Below are positions 1 to 8,301 of a stretch of DNA of 8,301 nucleotides, piece by piece; positions within the stretch are counted from its first letter, which is position 1; every line of letters begins with the position of its first letter. The translations under genes and the position numbers were made by a program. This DNA is from DATBGO01 sp050011895 (lineage in GTDB: Bacteria; Actinomycetota; Actinomycetes; Streptosporangiales; Streptosporangiaceae): the NCBI GenBank assembly GCA_050011895.1, contig JBEKIF010000194.1, forward strand, positions 1 to 8,301, given 5' to 3'. Below the pieces are notes generated by a model that saw nothing but the letters and a program-made list of their open reading frames with translations, did no database searches and was not told where the DNA came from.

Positions 1-1409
1 TGATCGATGGCGATGGCGACGGCGCCTTGCCTGAGCGCCTCGTCGATCGTGTCTTCGGTCCGCGGCTGGCGCCATGTCCAGTGGTTGAACACAATGTTGA
101 GAACGAAGACCACGATGACCGTCGAGGTGATGCTGGACCCGAAGATGACCTGGAAGTCCGAGGGGAATTTGTCGTAGAAGGTGGGCGCAACCGCAGGGAT
201 AAGCCCTGCCGACAGCGACACAGCGACGATCAGCAGGTTGTGGTTGTTGTCGAATGACGCCTTGTTCAGCGTGCGGATACCGACCGCGGTGACCATCGCG
301 AACATCACCGTGGCCGCGCCGCCGATCACCGGTCCTGGCACGTGGGCGACCACTTGGCCGACCTTGGGCACGAGGCCGAGGATGACCAAGAAAACGCCGC
401 AGGTTGTGACCACCCACCGGCTCCGCACCCTGGTCAGCCCGACCAGGCCGACATTCTCGGCGAACGCGGTGTCAGGGAAGGAGTTCAAGAACCCGGCCAT
501 CAATGCCGATAGCCCATCGGTGGCAAGGCCGCGAGCAAGATCACTCGGGGTCAGGTCCTTGTCGACCATCTCCGCGACGGCCAGCATGTCGGCGGTTGAC
601 TCGGTGTAAGTCACCATGACCACGATGCACATCGAAATGATCGCGGCGGCTTCGAACTTGGGGTGCCCGAAGCGGAAAAACCCGCTGAAGCCAAGCCAGG
701 CCTCTCCCTTTACCGAAGAGAAGTCCAGCAGGCCCATCGGCCAGGCGACCAGCGTGCCGATGACGATGGACAGCAGCACCGCGATCTGGCTGATGAACCC
801 GCTGAACACCCTAGTGATCACCACGATCAACAGGATGACCAGTCCCGCGAGCCCGATGTGCGAGACCTCCCCGTAGCCTGGCGCCGTCGGGTCAGAGCCG
901 GCGATCAGGCCGACATCCGCCCCGATCAGCGACAAGCCGATGACGCAGATGACAGTCCCCGCCACCAACGGGGGAAAGAATCGGATCAGCATGGAGAACG
1001 GCTTGGCAATGATCAGGCCGAACACGCCCGCGGCCAGCATCGCGCCGTAGACCGCCTGCAGGCCGTATTTCTCCGCGATGATGATCATCGGGGTTACCAC
1101 CGTGAAGGTCGCGCCCGCGACGACAGGTAGCCGTACCCCGAAGATCTTCCAGATACCGACGCTCTGAATGATCGTGGCGATACCCGAGACCAGCAGGTCG
1201 GCGCTGACCAGCAGGCCGATCGTGGTAGGAGGCAGCTTCAGCACACCGCCGACGATCAGCGGCACGGCCACCGCCCCCGCGTACATGATGAACAGGTGCT
1301 GCAGGCCGAGTATGGCCAGGCGCTGCGGCGGGAGCACCTCGTCCACCGGGTGCACCCGGGGCGGACCCTCCTGTCCGTCGGGTTGGGTCGCGCTCTCGAT
1401 CAGCGACAT
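1..1409 (-). CDS. NCS2/NAT-family purine (xanthine/urate-type) permease, C-terminus cut by window edge
   Basis: Integral membrane symporter that would import a nucleobase, most likely xanthine or urate given its cluster. The frame is open from ATG at 1409 to the left edge (469 codons seen; the family is usually about 430-500 residues, so little is missing). Many hydrophobic segments begin near residue 31. TM1 holds the conserved Gln-His pair of the family (Q37-H38). The TM8 region holds a conserved acidic pair (E270, D274) in a TESTADM context. The family signature ENVGLVGLTR lies at residues 318-327 (bases 429-458). Its first position is Glu, whereas xanthine/urate carriers usually have Gln. 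The start is supported by a strong GGAGGT five bases upstream and by MSLIES followed by a typical short hydrophilic N-terminus. It is the last gene visible in the cluster, 35 bp after carbamate kinase. The family is secure; the substrate is inferred from context. Confidence 0.93.
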   Translation of the reverse strand, partial: MSLIESATQPDGQEGPPRVHPVDEVLPPQRLAILGLQHLFIMYAGAVAVPLIVGGVLKLPPTTIGLLVSADLLVSGIATIIQSVGIWKIFGVRLPVVAGATFTVVTPMIIIAEKYGLQAVYGAMLAAGVFGLIIAKPFSMLIRFFPPLVAGTVICVIGLSLIGADVGLIAGSDPTAPGYGEVSHIGLAGLVILLIVVITRVFSGFISQIAVLLSIVIGTLVAWPMGLLDFSSVKGEAWLGFSGFFRFGHPKFEAAAIISMCIVVMVTYTESTADMLAVAEMVDKDLTPSDLARGLATDGLSALMAGFLNSFPDTAFAENVGLVGLTRVRSRWVVTTCGVFLVILGLVPKVGQVVAHVPGPVIGGAATVMFAMVTAVGIRTLNKASFDNNHNLLIVAVSLSAGLIPAVAPTFYDKFPSDFQVIFGSSITSTVIVVFVLNIVFNHWTWRQPRTEDTIDEALRQGAVAIAID

Positions 1410-1414
1410 GGCGC

Positions 1415-1420
1415 ACCTCC
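1415..1420 (-). promoter_or_regulatory. Strong Shine-Dalgarno of the permease gene
   Basis: The minus strand reads GGAGGT five bases before the ATG at 1409. It is the best ribosome binding site in the window and fixes the permease start. It lies in the 35-bp gap after the carbamate kinase stop, so the permease can be translated independently of the gene before it. Confidence 0.8.
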
Positions 1421-1444
1421 ACGTGTCGTCTCAGAACAGTCGAA

Positions 1445-2395
1445 TCAGTCTCGGGTGATCCGGGTTCCTGTCTCACCGTTTAGCGCCCGGTCAACGTTCG
1501 GCGTGTCTGTGATGATCCCCTCGGTGCCGCCGCGCTCCAGGTACTCGATCATCGCCTGCATCTTCGGCGCCATGCTGCCCTTGGCGAAGTGCGTGCCCGA
1601 GGCGAGGTACGCCTTCGCCTCCGAGAGCGTGAGCCGGTCCAGCCAGCGCTGCTTAGGCGTGCCGAAATTCAGCGCCACCTTTTCCACCGCGGTCGTGATG
1701 AGCAGCAGATCGGCGCCGAGATCGCCGGCAAGCAGCGCGGCCGCGAGATCCTTGTCGATTACCGCGGGCACCCCGGTCAGGTCGCCATTCTCGGCTACGA
1801 CCACCGGGATGCCGCCGCCGCCGGCCGTGATCACCACCGTGCCCGCGGTGATCAGGCTGCGGATCGCGGGCAGTTCCACGATCCGCAGCGGCTGGGGTGA
1901 GGCGACGACCCTGCGGTAGCCGCGGTTGGCGTCCTCGATGAGGACCCACCCTTCCTCCCTGCGTCGCCGCTCGGCCTGCTCTGCGTCCATGAAAGAGCCG
2001 ATGGGCTTGGTCGGGTTTTCGAAGGCCGGGTCGTCCGCCGCCACCTCGGTCTGGCAGATGACTGTTGCCGCGCCCCGCTCCACGCCGAAGCGCCGGAATT
2101 CGTTGGCGAGGTTCTGCTGCAGCGCGTACCCGATCGCGCCCTGAGTGTCCGCGCCGCACACGTCGAGCGGCACCTCATGCAGCTCGCCTGCCGCCAGTTC
2201 GGAACGGCGCAGCACGAAACCGACCTGCGGCCCGTTGCCGTGGGTGATCACCACGTTCCAGCCGTCCTTGATCATTGTCACGATGTGGTGACAGGTCTCC
2301 TTGGCGGCGATGTACTGGTCGCGCACGGTCTGATGCGTCTTGTCCTTGATCAGTGAGTTGCCGCCTATGGCGACGACAGCGGTCCGGCCCGGCAT
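1445..2395 (-). CDS. arcC: Carbamate kinase (ArcC/YqeA type)
   Basis: Cytoplasmic amino-acid-kinase-fold enzyme: carbamoyl phosphate + ADP gives ATP + carbamate, which decays to CO2 and ammonia. The protein is 316 residues, normal for the family. Visible motifs in order: AIGGNSL (9-15), THGNGPQVG (51-59), the GGGGIPV glycine loop (192-198), DKDLAA (214-219) and HFAKGSMAPK (269-278) with the C-terminal lysine of the nucleotide site. No key segment is missing. I chose the ATG at 2395: it has AAGGGA six bases upstream and gives the usual short N-terminus before the first beta strand. An in-frame GTG at 2416 would add seven residues and overlap the previous stop, with no ribosome site. The gene begins 17 bp after the YgeW-like transferase. 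There is no arginine deiminase here, so the likely source of carbamoyl phosphate is the two adjacent carbamoyltransferases rather than the arginine pathway. It could equally be called yqeA-like. Confidence 0.95.
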   Translation of the reverse strand: MPGRTAVVAIGGNSLIKDKTHQTVRDQYIAAKETCHHIVTMIKDGWNVVITHGNGPQVGFVLRRSELAAGELHEVPLDVCGADTQGAIGYALQQNLANEFRRFGVERGAATVICQTEVAADDPAFENPTKPIGSFMDAEQAERRRREEGWVLIEDANRGYRRVVASPQPLRIVELPAIRSLITAGTVVITAGGGGIPVVVAENGDLTGVPAVIDKDLAAALLAGDLGADLLLITTAVEKVALNFGTPKQRWLDRLTLSEAKAYLASGTHFAKGSMAPKMQAMIEYLERGGTEGIITDTPNVDRALNGETGTRITRD

Positions 2396-2412
2396 TAGAT
2401 GTCCCTTCCCCC

Positions 2413-3390
2413 TCACCTCATGGTCAGCGCCATGACGGCCTTCTGACCGTGCAGGCGGTTCTCTGCCTGGTCATAAACTGCTGACTGCGGACCGTCGATC
2501 ACCTCGTCGGTGACCTCGACATTGCGGTCCGCGGGCAGCGGGTGCATGAAGATAGCGTCTTGTTGTGCGGTCGACATCCGCCGCGCGTTGGTGATCCACG
2601 ACTCGTACTGACGGGTCAGCCGCGACCCCTCCGCCTCGTCGGTCGTGGTGACCAGGGCGCCCCAGCTCTTGGCGTAGATCACGTCGGAGTCGCGGAAGCC
2701 CTCGTCGAAGTCATGCAGGATCTCGAAGCCGGCGTGCGCCCGGCTGGCATTCTCCTTGCACTGCTCGACGATCTCGGGCATCAGCTGGAATTCCGGCGGG
2801 TGCACGAGCCGCAGGTTCATCCCGAATCGTGGCAGCAGCAGGGCCAGGCTCTGCGGCGCACTGATCGGCTTCTGGTAGCTCGCCGCATAGGCCCAGCTCA
2901 CTGTCGCCGTGCGGCCCCGCAGGTCACCGAACCTTTCGATGATCGTCATCAGGTCGGCGAGTGCCTGGTGCGGGTGGTAGATGTCGCATTGCATGTTGAG
3001 CACGGGAACGCGGCTGGCGTCCGCGACCTCCCTGAGGTAGCGGTTGCCTGCTTCCCAGTCGATCATGCGGATGGCGATGCCGTCGTTGTAACGGCCGAGG
3101 ATCTCGCCGATCTCCTTGGGGGTGTCGCCGTGTGCGATCTGGGTCGTCCGGCTCTCGATGAACTGGGCGTGGCCGCCAAGCTGCGCCATGCCGGCCTCGA
3201 ACGAGGTACGGGTGCGGGTGCTCGCGAAGAAGAACAGCATCGCGAGCACCTTGTCGCGCAGGTAGGGATGCGGCCTGCCGAGCGCACGGTCGCGTTTCAG
3301 CTCGAAGGCGACGTCGAGGAGCGTGTCGATTTCGTCCTTGGTCCACTCTGACAGGTCGATGAGGTCACGGCCGCGAAGGTTGGTCTGCAT
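2413..3390 (-). CDS. YgeW-like carbamoyltransferase (ornithine-carbamoyltransferase superfamily, unknown substrate)
   Basis: Predicted cytoplasmic carbamoyltransferase of 325 residues. The carbamoyl-phosphate site is complete: ASTRTR (56-61), Arg108 and the HPHQ motif (139-142). The second domain has SWAYAASYQKP (165-175), like the YgeW/knotted-transcarbamylase group, then YAKSWGAL (239-246) where ornithine enzymes carry an SMG signature. The C-terminal motifs are FMHPLPADRN (281-290), with Pro in place of the Cys of HCLP, and ENRLHGQKA (310-318). It is therefore probably not a classical ornithine carbamoyltransferase. The ATG at 3390 has AGGTG five bases upstream, overlapping the previous gene's stop, and gives a normal N-terminus. 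The reading frame stays open up to 3696 but that part overlaps the upstream gene. In context it would transfer carbamoyl to or from a ureido compound of purine breakdown, feeding carbamate kinase. The superfamily is certain; YgeW kinship is from remembered motifs. Confidence 0.9.
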   Translation of the reverse strand: MQTNLRGRDLIDLSEWTKDEIDTLLDVAFELKRDRALGRPHPYLRDKVLAMLFFFASTRTRTSFEAGMAQLGGHAQFIESRTTQIAHGDTPKEIGEILGRYNDGIAIRMIDWEAGNRYLREVADASRVPVLNMQCDIYHPHQALADLMTIIERFGDLRGRTATVSWAYAASYQKPISAPQSLALLLPRFGMNLRLVHPPEFQLMPEIVEQCKENASRAHAGFEILHDFDEGFRDSDVIYAKSWGALVTTTDEAEGSRLTRQYESWITNARRMSTAQQDAIFMHPLPADRNVEVTDEVIDGPQSAVYDQAENRLHGQKAVMALTMR

Positions 3391-3398
3391 GTTCGCAC

Positions 3399-4352
3399 CT
3401 ACTCGATGGCGCCGAGGACGAGCGAGAGCAGCGCCATCCGCATGACGACGCCGTTGAATGCTTCGTACCAGTACCGGTTGTGCCTGGTGCTGTCCACGTC
3501 CGGGGGCAGTTCGTCCATCCGGGGGAGCGAGTGCAGGATGATGGCCGAGCTCTTCGCCTTGTCCCGCAGCAGTTCGCGGGTCACTCGGTACGCCGCCGGG
3601 GTTATGCCGCGCTCGCCGCCGGCCTCGACGCGCGCCTGGGTATAGTCGGCCTGGACGACGGGTTCCATGTAGATGACGTCGGCATCCGCGATGCATTTCT
3701 CCACGCTCTCCACCTCGCGGTAGAGTACGTTGCGCTCGTCAAGCTCGGTCTTGAACTCGTCGAGCAGCGACATCTCGGGCGGCGAGACGACGAACGCCTC
3801 CATGTCGAACTGGGACATGGCGTACAGGATCGAGTGCATGGTGCGCATCCGCATGTCACCGACGCAGAGCACCTTGAGGCCGTCGAGCGTGCCCTTCGAC
3901 TTCCACATCGTGTAGAGGTCGGTAAGGACCTGCGTCGGGTGCTCGCCCCAGCCGTCGCCGCAGTTGATGACGGGGACCGTCGCCCACCGCGCCGCCTCGT
4001 GCGGCGCGCCCTGCTGGTAGTGCCGGATGGCGATCACGTCGCCGTAGTACTCCAGCATGTGGAAGGTGTCCTTGATGGTCTCCTGGTAGAAGTCGCCCGC
4101 CCTGGTCATCTTGGCGTCGGAGAATCCGAGCACATGGCCGCCGAGCCGGTGCATTGCCGCCTCGGTCGCCAACCTGGTCCGGGTACTCGGCTGGTAGAAC
4201 GCGGTGAGGAGGGTCTTGCCCTGCAGCAGGTCGCCGTTGCGGCGCTCGGCCGCGTGCGGGGCGAGCCGGTCGGCCGCCTTGAAGATCTGGAAGTAGTCGT
4301 CGCGCTCCATGTCCTTCAGAGACAGGATGTCCCTGCCGGCGAAGCTCCTCAT
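3399..4352 (-). CDS. Aspartate-carbamoyltransferase-like enzyme lacking the aspartate-binding motif
   Basis: Cytoplasmic carbamoyltransferase of 317 residues, similar end to end to PyrB catalytic chains. The carbamoyl-phosphate site is intact: PSTRTR (55-60), AMHRLGG (66-72), IRH (109-111), GDGWGEHPTQ (132-141) and the Arg equivalent to PyrB R167 (R170, in MRMRTMHS). The aspartate side is altered. The TRVQ motif that supplies R229 and Q231 in E. coli PyrB aligns with MEPVVQ (229-234), so the Arg is lost. The mobile loop with S80/K84 is replaced by KMTRAGDFYQET (81-92), and HPLPR has become HSLPR (274-278). It is thus probably not the pyrimidine-pathway enzyme, and no pyr gene lies nearby. The ATG at 4352 follows AGGGAGAGG by about eight bases, 18 bp after the LLM stop. 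Its own stop is 8 bp before the next carbamoyltransferase. I infer a ureido substrate from purine degradation; the identity is unknown. Confidence 0.9.
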   Translation of the reverse strand: MRSFAGRDILSLKDMERDDYFQIFKAADRLAPHAAERRNGDLLQGKTLLTAFYQPSTRTRLATEAAMHRLGGHVLGFSDAKMTRAGDFYQETIKDTFHMLEYYGDVIAIRHYQQGAPHEAARWATVPVINCGDGWGEHPTQVLTDLYTMWKSKGTLDGLKVLCVGDMRMRTMHSILYAMSQFDMEAFVVSPPEMSLLDEFKTELDERNVLYREVESVEKCIADADVIYMEPVVQADYTQARVEAGGERGITPAAYRVTRELLRDKAKSSAIILHSLPRMDELPPDVDSTRHNRYWYEAFNGVVMRMALLSLVLGAIE

Positions 4353-4370
4353 GTCTGGTACCTCTCCCTT

Positions 4371-5364
4371 TCAGCCGCGTGCGTCCGGCGCGAACGTGTC
4401 GATCATCAGCCGCACGTCGTCGCCGAGCGGGTAGAGGATCGGGCAGGTCGCACCTTTTCGATGTACTCATCTACCTTTGCCACGCACTCCGCGGGCGCTC
4501 CTGCCGCGGAGATCATCTGAACTGCCTCGTCCGGGACTAGGCGCATCGCCTTGTGGATCTCCTCCAGCCCGGCCGGCCAGGTGAGGATTTTGCCGATCGC
4601 CTCGACCAGCCCCGGATCCACGCCGCTGGCCTTCATGATGTGCGGCTGCTGGCCGAGGTACTGGATGAGGAGCTCACGGTCTCGGTCCAGGGCGAGATCG
4701 CGGTCCTCGTCGACCGAGCAGACGACGAGTTGCGGCCGGTCGATGTCGCCGACGGACCGGCCGGCCCGCGCGGCCCCCTCGGCAAGCGCCGCCATGGCCC
4801 GGTTGTTGTAGTCGGGGCCGACCATGTAGTTGAGCACCACGCCGTCGCCGATCTCGCCGGCGAGTTCCATCATTTTCATGCCGGCGGCGCCTACGTAGAT
4901 CGGTACGCGGCGCGCGGGGGACCTGTCGCCGTGCACGACGTCGATCTCGACGTCGTCGAGGTGCACGAATTCGCCGTGATAGGTGACCCGCTCCATGGCA
5001 GGCAGCTTGCGGGTGGCCACGACGGTCTCCCGCATGGCCAGCAGCGGCTTGCGCCTGTCGACGCCGACTTTGGTGGCGAGCGGCTCCCACCCCAGGCACC
5101 GAGCCCGGGGATGGTGCGGCCGGGCGCGAGGTCGTCGAGTGTGGCGAAGGTGGCCGCGAGCAGGCCGACGTTGCGGGTCCAGATGGGAATGACGCCGGAC
5201 CCGATCTTGATCCGGCTGGTGACCGCCGCGTAGGCGGCCATCGGCACCGTGGCCTCCCGCGCCGGGCGGCTCTCCGCCTGCCAAACGGTCGAGCGCGACG
5301 GCCACTGTGCCGCCGACCAGCGCTACGGTGTCGGCTGGTGAACCGCCGCGGCCGCCGTTAGGGA

Positions 5365-5368
<4 letters not shown>
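4371..5368 (-). pseudogene. LLM-class (luciferase-like, F420-dependent type) oxidoreductase, disrupted by three deletions
   Basis: The coding sequence of a TIM-barrel LLM flavin/F420 oxidoreductase is recognisable but spread over all three minus frames. It starts at an ATG that overlaps the dehydrogenase stop (ATGA, 5365-5368) with GGSPADTVAL. It changes frame near 5284-5290, just before VWQAESRPARE. It continues through SRIKIGSGVIPIWTRN and GLGAW, then changes frame again near 5090-5094 before WEPLATKVGVDRR. A long open stretch follows, with GMKMMELAGEIGDGVVLNY and QYLGQQPHIMKASGVD. The last change, near 4445-4453, leads to CPILYPLGDDVRLMIDTFA and the TGA at 4371. Deletions of 2, 1 and 1 bases explain it exactly: 998 + 4 = 1002 bases, a 333-residue ancestor. 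Flanking genes are intact. Either the gene is dead or the sequence has indel errors here; two of the breaks lie at or beside short G-runs. As sequenced it cannot make the full enzyme. The family is clear; the reaction is unknown. Confidence 0.85.
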
Positions 5369-7962
<2,594 letters not shown>

Positions 7963-7969
7963 GTAAGGA

Positions 7970-7974
7970 TCCTC
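7970..7974 (-). promoter_or_regulatory. Shine-Dalgarno deciding the dehydrogenase start
   Basis: GAGGA on the minus strand, seven bases before the ATG at 7962. It favours this start over the in-frame GTG at 7986, which would put the site inside the coding sequence. Confidence 0.6.
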
Positions 7975-8001
7975 GCTTGAGTGCACAATTCAGCGCGTCT
8001 C

Positions 8002-8043
8002 GACCTTAGCCCGGCCCTTGCGTGCCGATAAGGGCCGAAGGTC
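8002..8043 (-). promoter_or_regulatory. Bulged inverted repeat overlapping a possible promoter of the purine cluster
   Basis: A perfect 8-bp inverted repeat, CGGCCCTT (8012-8019) and AAGGGCCG (8030-8037), encloses a 10-base loop. It is extended by outer 6-bp arms GACCTT (8002-8007) and AAGGTC (8038-8043), with a 4-base bulge (8008-8011) on one side. It lies 40-81 bp upstream of the dehydrogenase ATG. On the minus strand a weak sigma-70-like pair, TTATCG (8026-8031) and TAAGGT (8003-8008), is spaced by 17 bases and falls inside the dyad, as expected for a repressor site over a promoter. No T-run follows either arm, so an intrinsic terminator is less likely. The repeat is plain in the sequence; the promoter and operator roles are inference. 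Confidence 0.4.
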
Positions 8044-8054
8044 CCGTCGGCTAG

Positions 8055-8301
8055 TGCCAAACCGTCAACAGCGTGGATTCTGTTGTGGGCGATCTGGGCT
8101 CGGCGCTGGACTGGGCCGCAGGCCGCGCCGCGGCGGCGGGCTGGGCGGGGGTGACGGTGTCGTGTGAGCCGACCGGCCGCCGGTGGCGGGTGCTGGGTCA
8201 GCTGGCCGCGGACCGGTCGATGCCGTTCGTGTGCGTGCAGCCGATGGTCACCTCGTGGTCGCGGCGGACCGAGGACCTGACCTGCGATAAGACCGATGAG
8301 A
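8055..8301 (+). pseudogene. IS110-family transposase remnant, 5'-truncated and cut by the window edge
   Basis: An open plus-strand frame follows a TAG at 8052-8054 and runs to the right edge. It encodes the middle of the RuvC-like (DEDD) domain of an IS110-type transposase: SALDWAAGRAAAAGWAGVTV, then SCEPTGRRWRVL with the catalytic Glu, then QPMVTSW and TEDLTCDKTDE with an Asp of the DKTD region. The N-terminal beta strand with the first catalytic Asp, normally about 50 residues before the EPTG glutamate, is absent. No plus frame between 7981 and 8054 encodes it. GTG codons at 8073 and 8085 could be called starts but have no ribosome site. I infer that the 5' part of the element has been deleted, leaving an inactive copy whose junction with the purine-cluster promoter region lies near 8054. 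The rest is outside the window. Confidence 0.75.

Noticed and set aside
2396..2416. GTG start for carbamate kinase at 2416
   Set aside because: No Shine-Dalgarno sequence precedes it, and it adds a non-conserved heptapeptide; the ATG at 2395 is better placed.
3391..3696. N-terminal extension of the YgeW-like gene to a 427-residue protein
   Set aside because: The extra part overlaps the upstream carbamoyltransferase, looks like out-of-frame translation, and the ATG at 3390 has a ribosome site and gives the normal family length.
3399..4352. Housekeeping pyrB of pyrimidine synthesis
   Set aside because: No pyrimidine gene is near, the aspartate-binding motif is missing, and the gene lies between catabolic purine genes and carbamate kinase.
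3480..4520. A 346-codon open frame on the plus strand
   Set aside because: Antisense to the PyrB-like gene and the LLM tail, with low-complexity Val/Arg/Leu-rich composition and no family resemblance.
4445..5094. Programmed ribosomal frameshifting in the LLM gene
   Set aside because: Two -1-type switches and one of a different type would all be needed; none shows a canonical slippery heptamer, and LLM proteins are not known to use frameshifting. Deletions or sequence errors explain it more simply.
8002..8043. Intrinsic terminator
   Set aside because: The stem is strong, but neither strand has a T-run after it, and no gene ends just before it on either strand.

Overview
The window is GC-rich, densely coding DNA with strong G/C third-position bias. 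One gene encodes a luciferase-like (LLM) protein of the F420-associated type, which points to a high-GC actinobacterium (inference from gene content and composition; no rRNA or other taxonomic marker is present).

Layout. Nearly everything lies on the minus strand and reads from right to left as one compact gene cluster. The order is: a fused xanthine dehydrogenase ([2Fe-2S] domains plus molybdenum-cofactor subunit, 5365-7962); an LLM-family oxidoreductase broken by three small deletions (4371-5368); an aspartate-carbamoyltransferase-like enzyme (3399-4352); a second, YgeW-like carbamoyltransferase (2413-3390); a carbamate kinase (1445-2395); and an NCS2/NAT nucleobase permease that runs off the left edge (1-1409). 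Gaps between genes are 35 bp or less, and the dehydrogenase and LLM genes overlap by 4 bp (ATGA), so a single transcript is very likely. Upstream of the dehydrogenase a short spacer carries a strong bulged inverted repeat (8002-8043) that overlaps a possible promoter. On the right edge the plus strand holds a 5'-truncated IS110-family transposase.

How the genes may work together (inference). The permease would import a purine and the molybdenum hydroxylase would oxidise it. After ring opening by enzymes not seen here, carbamoyl groups would be removed by phosphorolysis on the two carbamoyltransferases, and carbamate kinase would turn the carbamoyl phosphate into ATP, CO2 and ammonia. The set resembles the E. 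coli ygeW / yqeA / xdhD / purine-permease region. What stands out is that two divergent carbamoyltransferases sit back to back, and neither shows the usual aspartate- or ornithine-binding signature. This fits a substrate with two ureido groups, or two successive ureido intermediates.

No tRNA, rRNA, CRISPR array or intrinsic terminator with a T-run was recognised.
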